This document shows, in pieces, positions 29,718 to 35,569 of a stretch of DNA of 35,569 nt. The DNA is from Pseudomonas caspiana. GTDB lineage: Bacteria; Pseudomonadota; Gammaproteobacteria; Pseudomonadales; Pseudomonadaceae. Under the pieces are notes generated by a model. That model saw nothing but the letters and a program-made list of their open reading frames with translations, had not been told where the DNA came from and searched no databases. The stretch is from contig NZ_LOHF01000024.1 of NCBI RefSeq assembly GCF_002158995.1, forward strand, positions 1-35,569. Direction: 5' to 3'. The position numbers and the translations under genes were made by a program. How positions within the stretch are numbered: position 1 is the stretch's first letter; the number at the start of each line of letters is the position of its first letter.

Positions 29718-31231
29718 TCCAGGCTCGCGCCGTAACCGAAGCTGACCGCAGGTACGGCAGCCGTTTCGACCCAGACGCTTTTGACTTCACTGTATTCACG
29801 CAGTGCATCCAGACCGGACGAACGACCATAACCACTGTCACCGTAGCCGCCGAAAGGCGAGCTGACGTGGATAGTCTTGTAGCCGTTGACCCAGAAAGTC
29901 CCGGCGCGCACTTGTTTGGCGACGCGGTGAGCGCGGCCCACATCACGCGTCCACACTGCGCCCGCCAGACCGAAGCGGCTGTCGTTGGCGATGCGGATCG
30001 CTTCTGCTTCATCTTTGAACGGAATCGCCACGACCACCGGGCCGAAGATTTCGTCCTGCGCGCAGTTCAGCGCGTTGTCGCCAGCCAGCACTGTCGGGTT
30101 GACGTAATAACCCGGCACGTTCGGCAGCGGGTCAGCGTCGACACCGACCAGCTTTGCACCGTCCTGGAGCGCGTTTTCAACCATGCTCTTTACGTGTGCA
30201 TATTGCTTGGCGTTGTTGATCGGGCCGATCTGGGTTTCCGGGTCGCTTGGGTCACCCACTTTGAATTGTTTACCCGCTGCCGCCAGCGCAGTGGTGAAGC
30301 GCTCGAAAATCGATTCCTGCACCAGCAGACGCGAACCGGACACGCAGCTTTGACCTGCGCCGGAGAAAATCGCGGCCTGAGCGCCGCGCAAGGCGACCTC
30401 AAGGTCTGCATCTTCGAAAACGATGTTTGCCGACTTGCCACCCAGCTCTAGCACGCAGGGAATGCAACGTTGCGCAGCGGCGGTGGCGATGTGACGACCG
30501 GTGGCGGGCGAACCCACGAACACCACTTTGCGGATATCAGCCTTGGCGATCAGCGCTTGGCCGATGGTGTGACCGAAACCAGCGACCACGTTGACCAGAC
30601 CTTTCGGCACACCGGCGCGTTCGATCAGGACAGCAACCACCAGCGAGGACAAAGCAGTCAGCTCGGACGGCTTGAGGATCACCGCGTTACCGGCAGTGAT
30701 AGCGGGTGCGATCTGCCAGCCGCAGGTGAAAATCGGTGCGTTCCACGGGGTGATTTGCAGCACAGTGCCCAGTGGTTCGTAGGTGACGTAGTTGAGGTGC
30801 GAGGTCGGTACCGGGATCACTTCGCCGTGCAGCTTGTCAGCCCAGCCTGCGTAGTACTCGAACATCTCGGCAACTTTTGCCACTTCAACATTGGCGTCGC
30901 GGATGGGCTTGTTGGCGGTGATGGATTCGATCTGCGCCAGATTGGCGGCTTCCTGACGAATCAGCGCGCCAACCTGATACATCAAACGACCACGGGCCTG
31001 AGCCGTCAGGGCTGCCCACTGTGCCTGAGCGGTTTTCGCCGCTGCGTCGATGGTTGCAACCAGTGATGCGTCGGCATCGGGGAAGCTGAGCATCAGGCTG
31101 TCGTCGTGGGCGTTACGCACTTGCACCGGTTCGCCATGGCCTTCGACGAATTCGCCGCCGACATAGCTGGCTACGGTGTTGCGGTCGCCCCAGTACGGGC
31201 GCATCAAGTCCAGCAATTTTTGCGTGCTCAT
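29714..31231 (-). CDS. NAD(P)-dependent aldehyde dehydrogenase
   Basis: 505 residues of the ALDH superfamily. The NAD-binding region has TPWNAPIFTCGWQIAPAI at about 161-178 and KPSELTALSS. The general-base Glu262 is in LELGGKSANIVFEDADL and the catalytic Cys296 in GAGQSCVSGSRLL. EIFGPVVVAIPF and WVNGYK lie later. It oxidises an aldehyde to an acid; the true substrate is unknown. It lies 3 bases after the dehydrogenase gene and overlaps the M20 gene, so the three are co-transcribed and likely act on successive intermediates. Confidence 0.93.
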   Translation of the reverse strand: MSTQKLLDLMRPYWGDRNTVASYVGGEFVEGHGEPVQVRNAHDDSLMLSFPDADASLVATIDAAAKTAQAQWAALTAQARGRLMYQVGALIRQEAANLAQIESITANKPIRDANVEVAKVAEMFEYYAGWADKLHGEVIPVPTSHLNYVTYEPLGTVLQITPWNAPIFTCGWQIAPAITAGNAVILKPSELTALSSLVVAVLIERAGVPKGLVNVVAGFGHTIGQALIAKADIRKVVFVGSPATGRHIATAAAQRCIPCVLELGGKSANIVFEDADLEVALRGAQAAIFSGAGQSCVSGSRLLVQESIFERFTTALAAAGKQFKVGDPSDPETQIGPINNAKQYAHVKSMVENALQDGAKLVGVDADPLPNVPGYYVNPTVLAGDNALNCAQDEIFGPVVVAIPFKDEAEAIRIANDSRFGLAGAVWTRDVGRAHRVAKQVRAGTFWVNGYKTIHVSSPFGGYGDSGYGRSSGLDALREYSEVKSVWVETAAVPAVSFGYGASLE

Positions 31232-31234
31232 CGG

Positions 31235-32125
31235 TTATTCCCCTTTGCCGAACAGCTGGGCATCGGTCCGCTGAACGATGCAGTTGAAGTCTTCACCATC
31301 CGGCAGCGTTTCGCTGCTGGCGGCCCACAGTTGGGCGACGATGCGCGCCAGTGGCAGGTCCATATCCAGGCTCGCAGCCAGATCGCTGGCCAGGCCAACG
31401 TCCTTGCGCATCAGGCCCATGGTGAAGCCGGAGTTGTAGGTTTTGTTCAGTACCCAGGTCGGGAACATCACTTGAGTGGCGCCGCTACGTCCGGAACCGG
31501 CGTTCAGACCGAGCATCAGTTTTTCCGGATCGACGCCCGCTTTGGCAGCCATGCTCACGGCTTCTGCGGTGCTGATCAGGTGGCAGGCGGCGAGCATATT
31601 GTTGGCGATCTTCGCTACGTTGCCCGCGCCGCATTTGCCGACGTGAACCCGCGTGCCGCTCATGCCTTCCAGTACCGGCAGTACTTTTTCCAGGTCCGCG
31701 TCTTCTGCGCCGATTACCATGGACATGGTGCCGGTGGCAGCACCTTTAGGGCCGCCGGAAACCGGAGCGTCGATGAAACCAATATTCTGTTGCAGCAGAG
31801 CGGCGGCCACCTTGCGGCTGGCTTCCGGGGTAGAAGTCGTGGTGTCGACCACGATCAGGCCAGCGTTGCCGTGTTGCAGCACGCCTTCAGCGCCCAGGCA
31901 AACCGACTCAACGTGCTCGGCTTTTGGCAGCGACAGGATCAGCACGTCTACTTGCTTGATCAGCGCGGTGCGATCGGTCACCGGTTTGACGCCTTTGCTT
32001 TCGGCGATTTCCAGTGCCGCTTGCGACAGGTCAAAGCCGCTTACGTCAAAGCCTTTGCTGGCGAGGGTTGCAGCCATGCCGCCGCCCATGTTGCCCAATC
32101 CAATCACGCCTATTTTTAAAGTCAT
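31235..32125 (-). CDS. 3-hydroxyisobutyrate dehydrogenase-family oxidoreductase
   Basis: 296 residues, beta-hydroxyacid dehydrogenase superfamily. NAD(P) motif GLGNMGGGMA at residues 9-18; the substrate signature DAPVSGGPKGAATGTMSM at about 119-136; and the catalytic Lys172 in KIANNMLAA. Members act on 3-hydroxyisobutyrate, tartronate semialdehyde, L-threonate or related hydroxy acids. First gene of the operon, with the LysR gene divergent across 145 bases. Substrate not readable from sequence. Confidence 0.92.
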   Translation of the reverse strand: MTLKIGVIGLGNMGGGMAATLASKGFDVSGFDLSQAALEIAESKGVKPVTDRTALIKQVDVLILSLPKAEHVESVCLGAEGVLQHGNAGLIVVDTTTSTPEASRKVAAALLQQNIGFIDAPVSGGPKGAATGTMSMVIGAEDADLEKVLPVLEGMSGTRVHVGKCGAGNVAKIANNMLAACHLISTAEAVSMAAKAGVDPEKLMLGLNAGSGRSGATQVMFPTWVLNKTYNSGFTMGLMRKDVGLASDLAASLDMDLPLARIVAQLWAASSETLPDGEDFNCIVQRTDAQLFGKGE

Positions 32126-32241
32126 TCAGAATGCTCGCTTAGCTGTTTGACAGGCTACGTCGCACCGTCAGTGGTTATCGGCAGATGATCCGAGTATGGA
32201 CACCGCTCTGCACACACAGCAATAATCACCAAATTCATTTT

Positions 32242-32262
32242 TGTTGCGTTGAAAGCAACGCA
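32242..32262. promoter_or_regulatory. palindrome before the LysR gene, possible operator
   Basis: TGCGTT (32245-32250) and AACGCA (32257-32262) are inverted repeats around GAAAGC, and overlap TTGC/GCAA. It lies 9 bases before the LysR start in the shared promoter gap. It may be the regulator's site or a small hairpin in the leader. Confidence 0.35.
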
Positions 32263-32270
32263 GGTGCCCC

Positions 32271-33179
32271 ATGAGTCTGGTTCAGGATCGACGCATTCTT
32301 TATTTCTTCGAGGCCGTGCGACTGGGCAGCGTTCGCGCTGCTGCGGACTTTCTGGACGTGGCGCCCTCTGCAGTCAGTCGGCAGATTGCCCAGTTGGAGC
32401 ATGAGCTAGGCGCGCCGTTGCTGGAGCGCCATCGCCGTGGCGTGAAGCCGACTGAGGCGGGGGATCGCGTGCTGGCTTATTACCGTCAGCGACTTTCGCA
32501 GCAAGAGGTTTTACTGGAGTCGCTGCAAGCGTTGCGCGGCTTGCAGAGTGGTTCGGTGGTGTTGGCGATTGGTGAAGGGTTTATCGATGGCCTGACCGAA
32601 CCACTGACGAAATTCTCGACGCTGTACCCCAAGGTCGAGCTGCAAGTGAATGTGTGCGGCACCAACGAAGTGATCCGTCAGGTAGTAGAAGACGAGGCGC
32701 ACATCGGCCTGGTATTCAATCCGCCCGCTGACCCGAAAATTCGCTCCCATGCCCACCAGAAACAGCCGGTCTGTGTAATGGTCAGCCCCGACCATCCGTT
32801 GGCACAGCACGAAGGCCCAATTCCTCTGAAAGGTCTGGACAGCTATCGCTTGGGGTTGCTCGGTGTTTCCTACGGCATCCGCCAGATTCTGACTCAGGCC
32901 GAACAGCAATCCGGTGTGTCCCTGATGCCGACCCTGACCTGCAACACCTTCGCCATGCTCAAACGCTTTGCCATGAGCGGCGGCGTAACGCTGTTGCCGA
33001 CCTTCGTGGTGGTGGACGAACTGGCGAGCGGCAAGCTGGTCGCGTTGCCACTGGAATCCCAAGTGTTCAGCGAATCACAGGTCCACATCATCAGCCGGCT
33101 GGGCAGGCAATTGAGCGTGGGGTCGAGCCGATTACTGGGGCTGTTGCAGCAGGACATGACGGCGTTTAATGGGAAGTGA
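32271..33179 (+). CDS. LysR family transcriptional regulator
   Basis: 302 residues. Winged helix-turn-helix at about 8-60 with RILYFFEAVRLGSVRAAADF and LDVAPSAVSRQIAQLEHELG. Effector domain with SGSVVLAIGEGFIDGL at about 93-108, PKVELQVNVCGTNEVIRQV and a C-terminal SGGVTLLPTFVV. It reads away from the dehydrogenase, ALDH and M20 operon and is its likely regulator. The effector is unknown. Confidence 0.9.
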   Translation: MSLVQDRRILYFFEAVRLGSVRAAADFLDVAPSAVSRQIAQLEHELGAPLLERHRRGVKPTEAGDRVLAYYRQRLSQQEVLLESLQALRGLQSGSVVLAIGEGFIDGLTEPLTKFSTLYPKVELQVNVCGTNEVIRQVVEDEAHIGLVFNPPADPKIRSHAHQKQPVCVMVSPDHPLAQHEGPIPLKGLDSYRLGLLGVSYGIRQILTQAEQQSGVSLMPTLTCNTFAMLKRFAMSGGVTLLPTFVVVDELASGKLVALPLESQVFSESQVHIISRLGRQLSVGSSRLLGLLQQDMTAFNGK

Positions 33180-33696
33180 TGGTGGTAGTTTTGGTGAATA
33201 GGCGTGGCCTGAGTGAGACGTATTACTATTGAAAGGGCTTTGCGGCGGGGCACTTGATCCGCGCCTTCACAGGGTCGACACATCTGACTAGAATGCGCAG
33301 CCAATCTCGCGGATCGCATGGAGTATTGCTGCATGCTTGCAGAGTCCGAATCTCAATATTGCCCAACCGACCTTCGCCGCACATCGCGTCTGTCGATGAT
33401 AGTGACTGAGCTCAAGTATCCGACGCTCGATGCGACAAGAGCGGATACCCTCTACTCCTCGCAAAACATTATTGAGAGCATGCCGCGATTTCACGAGCAA
33501 GTGGGATTGCATGTCGAAAGAAATGGCAGCGAAAACCAGCCTGATGGATTTGAGACGTTTTGTTAACCAATCAGGTATTGCGATTTTTTTGCGTAGTGAT
33601 ACGCCAGATGCTTACTAGTTTTAGTGTCCGAACCACCATTATGGTTAGCTTCCCTGCGCAGGCAAGCGGGCGCATGCGCAGGGCGAAGAGGTTTTT
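33180..33696. other. gap before the polysaccharide unit, with hairpins
   Basis: No gene supported; the plus-strand frame 33318-33566 lacks a ribosome site. CCCTGCGCA (33652-33660) and TGCGCAGGG (33675-33683) form a perfect 9-bp hairpin that ends 3 bases before the Shine-Dalgarno AGAGG of the next gene. AACCA/TGGTT at about 33631-33646 forms a second small palindrome. The DNA is richer in AT than the genes to its left. Confidence 0.45.
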
Positions 33697-34908
33697 ATGG
33701 TAGCTGCTGTATCCAGGTTTTTTCTTTATCTTCTAGTGACAGGATTTACCGTTCACATCAGCGGAATGCTTTACATTTCAGATGGCAGTAGATTTACCAC
33801 CATCTCAAACCTGACCCTGTTTTTACCGGCGTTGATTCTGCTTGTTCTTGACCATCGAGTGCGCGAATCCTTGCCCAGTAAGCGCTATTTACCTCTTTGG
33901 GTTCTGCTGGGGTTTACTGTGCTGGTCGCATTGTTTAATCCGACTTCAGCTTTATCAGCATTGGATCAGCTCAAGACCTGTTTCTATATTCTCTTGTACG
34001 TCATCGCCATCAAGATTTTGGTTGATAGAAATTTGATGGAAAAAAGCTTCGATGTAGCGTTTGTTATCGCCGGTATCTTTGCTTTGGTTAGCTTGGTCTA
34101 CACTTTTTTTTACGTAGATTCCAATATGTTTTTCGATGGCCAGCGCATTCAGAAACTGGGCTATAAGGACTACGCTGACTTCAAAAACCCGATTATCGCT
34201 GCGCTTTATTATGGTCTGTTTGGCGTATACGGCTTTCACCAGTTATTGACCAAGCGCTACAGCCGCTTTGTGATGCTTGTCTACGGCGTGTGTGTGCTCG
34301 CGTTATCGCTCTATCTTTACTGCACACTGTCACGAGGCGTCTGGTTGGGGTATGGAGCTGCCATTGGAGCATCTATTGCATTCCATCATGACCAGCGCTC
34401 AAGGAAATGGTTGGCGTGTACAGCGGTTTTTGCTGCGCTTATTTTGATCTGGTTATCACCGATGTTGCTGGAGCAGACAGACCGCGGCTTCAGTTACAGG
34501 GATTTGATTTGGCACGATTGGTTAGAGCGGCTGCCTGATTTTTGGTTGGCGGGCGCGGGCGCGGGCAACAAATTTAATATCTGCATCGACAGTGGGCATT
34601 GCTGGGCGCAGGCGCACAATCTGTATTTACAATTCTTTTATGAGTTCGGGTTAGGAGGCGCGTTACTGCTGTTGTTCCTGATAGGTAGTGTGCTGACGCG
34701 TTCTCTGAATAAAAGTAACTGGAATCTCCCGCTCGGAACAATTGGCTTCCCGCTCCTCGTGTTTGCTGTTCTGACCGCTCTATTCAACTACCACACCGTC
34801 ATGAGTCGCCCAGGTGTTTACTGGCTAGTGTTCTGGATGCCGGTGGGTTTGGTGCTTTCCATCGGTTCAGGGTTGAGGAAGCGTTCAGAGGTGCGCATGC
34901 ATGACTGA
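33697..34908 (+). CDS. O-antigen ligase family protein (WaaL/Wzy-like)
   Basis: 403-residue inner-membrane protein with about 11-12 hydrophobic segments and one large periplasmic loop. The loop has TDRGFSYRDLIWHDWLERLPDFW at about residues 260-282, after the segment with SRGVWLGYGAAI at about 211-222. The Wzy_C pattern AHNLYLQFFYEFGLGG lies near 305-320. Such proteins join polysaccharide chains to lipid A-core or polymerise repeat units. AGAGG lies 7 bases before the ATG. Its stop overlaps the next gene by 8 bases, so both are one unit. Whether ligase or polymerase cannot be told. Confidence 0.8.
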   Translation: MVAAVSRFFLYLLVTGFTVHISGMLYISDGSRFTTISNLTLFLPALILLVLDHRVRESLPSKRYLPLWVLLGFTVLVALFNPTSALSALDQLKTCFYILLYVIAIKILVDRNLMEKSFDVAFVIAGIFALVSLVYTFFYVDSNMFFDGQRIQKLGYKDYADFKNPIIAALYYGLFGVYGFHQLLTKRYSRFVMLVYGVCVLALSLYLYCTLSRGVWLGYGAAIGASIAFHHDQRSRKWLACTAVFAALILIWLSPMLLEQTDRGFSYRDLIWHDWLERLPDFWLAGAGAGNKFNICIDSGHCWAQAHNLYLQFFYEFGLGGALLLLFLIGSVLTRSLNKSNWNLPLGTIGFPLLVFAVLTALFNYHTVMSRPGVYWLVFWMPVGLVLSIGSGLRKRSEVRMHD

Positions 34909-35476
34909 ACTACTCAAAAGTGCGATGCGCTACTGGCATATTGAGGTGCTGGGGGGGCTGGATAAGCCCTTCAGCTGGAAACGTTTGTATGTGAAGTGCC
35001 GGCGGAGTAACAGGTCGAGCTACCTGTTCTGGTTTCGCCTGGCTTACGTACTCAATACCTCGCGCTCCGGGTTCTGGAGGCGCCGTGCAAAGCTGCTCAA
35101 TGAAAAGCTCAGCCGTCGATACAACGTGGAAATCATGTTGGGAGCGCAGATTGATGAGGGACTGTGGATCGCTCATCTGAGTGGCATCGTCATTACGTCT
35201 TACGCCGTCATCGGTAAAGACTTCAGGATCTGGCAGGGGTCCACCATTGGCGTCAAGGGCAATGCTGAGCAAGTGCGCTTGATAATTGGGGATGGCGTGA
35301 GAATTCAGGCGCATGCCTGCATTATTTCCGATGACATCCAGATCGGGGATAACGTCGTTGTAGGGGCATGCACTTTTGTAAATAAAAGCATCCCGTCCAA
35401 TACCATGTTTTTTAACCGGCGCGTTGGCGAGTCCATCCCATACGATCAGGCGTCGCTTGGTCGACTGCAAAAATAA
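34901..35476 (+). CDS. left-handed beta-helix acyltransferase (serine acetyltransferase-like)
   Basis: 191 residues. An N-terminal helical part (KRLYVKCRRSNRSSYLFWFR) is followed by left-handed beta-helix hexapeptides from about residue 80: VEIMLGAQIDEGLWIAHLSG, IVITSYAVIGKDFRIWQGST, IGVKGN, VRLIIGDGVRIQAHACI, IQIGDNVVVGACTFV. The arrangement is like serine O-acetyltransferases and colanic-acid-type acetyltransferases. With the O-antigen ligase-like gene before it, it probably modifies a surface polysaccharide with an acetyl group rather than serving cysteine synthesis. A strong terminator follows. Confidence 0.8.
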   Translation: MTELLKSAMRYWHIEVLGGLDKPFSWKRLYVKCRRSNRSSYLFWFRLAYVLNTSRSGFWRRRAKLLNEKLSRRYNVEIMLGAQIDEGLWIAHLSGIVITSYAVIGKDFRIWQGSTIGVKGNAEQVRLIIGDGVRIQAHACIISDDIQIGDNVVVGACTFVNKSIPSNTMFFNRRVGESIPYDQASLGRLQK

Positions 35477-35493
35477 GCTGCCAACGATTCAAT

Positions 35494-35533
35494 AAAAAAC
35501 CCCCGGGTCGCACAGCGATCACGGGGGTTTTTT
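35494..35533. terminator. strong bidirectional terminator
   Basis: AAAAAACCCCC and GGGGGTTTTTT form an 11-bp stem with loop CGGGTCGCACAGCGATCAC; a T run follows on the plus strand, 17 bases after the acyltransferase stop. Confidence 0.92.
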
Positions 35534-35569
35534 GCATCAAGTGTCGTGGGATACCGCGGCTGGCTTTAC

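Noticed and set aside
31106..32119. 337-codon plus-strand frame opposite the hydroxyacid dehydrogenase gene
   Set aside because: Antisense shadow; the minus-strand protein has the NAD motif and catalytic Lys.
33318..33566. 82-codon plus-strand frame in the gap before the polysaccharide unit
   Set aside because: No ribosome site, no hydrophobic or domain pattern; codon use unlike the neighbours.
1..35569. CRISPR array
   Set aside because: No set of regularly spaced short direct repeats was seen; the repeats present are REP palindromes and the tRNA-Met pair.

Overview
The window looks like a chromosomal segment of a Pseudomonas, most likely the P. fluorescens complex. The reasons are the high-GC coding sequence, the many short extragenic palindromes starting CTGTAGGAGC or CTGTGGGAGC, and the three-subunit membrane gluconate dehydrogenase, elongator tRNA-Met and LysR/MocR/DUF3100 gene types. 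No database search was possible; family names rest on recognisable motifs and overall protein pattern.

Layout. Positions 1-6000 hold small metabolic and transport units: a LysE exporter with an AraC regulator, a 37-residue secreted peptide ended by a REP palindrome, an EamA exporter divergent from a MocR regulator with an operator-like palindrome between them, a PH-domain protein and a GNAT acetyltransferase. Positions 6330-10297 are a minus-strand operon for a periplasmic FAD/cytochrome c sugar-acid dehydrogenase (gamma, alpha, cytochrome c). A 685-base gap, a RidA protein, a P-loop protein and a small membrane protein follow.

Positions 12.7-20.3 kb are accessory DNA: a decayed vapBC-like toxin-antitoxin pair, a small gene with a structured C4-like leader RNA whose Shine-Dalgarno is in a hairpin, a frameshifted secreted-protein gene, and an island of about 4.6 kb bounded by ~104-bp direct repeats carrying the 3' end of tRNA-Met plus its terminator. 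The island holds two proteins sharing a GGxGG glycine-rich module, a small ORF between them, a frameshifted serine recombinase, a two-gene small-protein/membrane-protein unit, a phage tail-assembly remnant and an intact Fic protein. It looks like a decayed prophage or integrative element that kept its cargo.

From 20.3 kb the core chromosome resumes: tRNA-Met with a near-consensus promoter, a J-domain-like protein, a chemoreceptor, a DUF3100 membrane protein with a long leader, a LysR regulator divergent from L-serine ammonia-lyase, and a three-gene catabolic operon (dehydrogenase, aldehyde dehydrogenase, M20 amidohydrolase) divergent from its own LysR regulator. The window ends with a two-gene surface-polysaccharide unit (O-antigen ligase-like protein and left-handed beta-helix acyltransferase) closed by a strong terminator.

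REP/REPIN palindromes lie in most long gaps, often between convergent genes. Their stems belong to different sequence types but are nearly perfect within each copy, and one copy is a chimera of two types.
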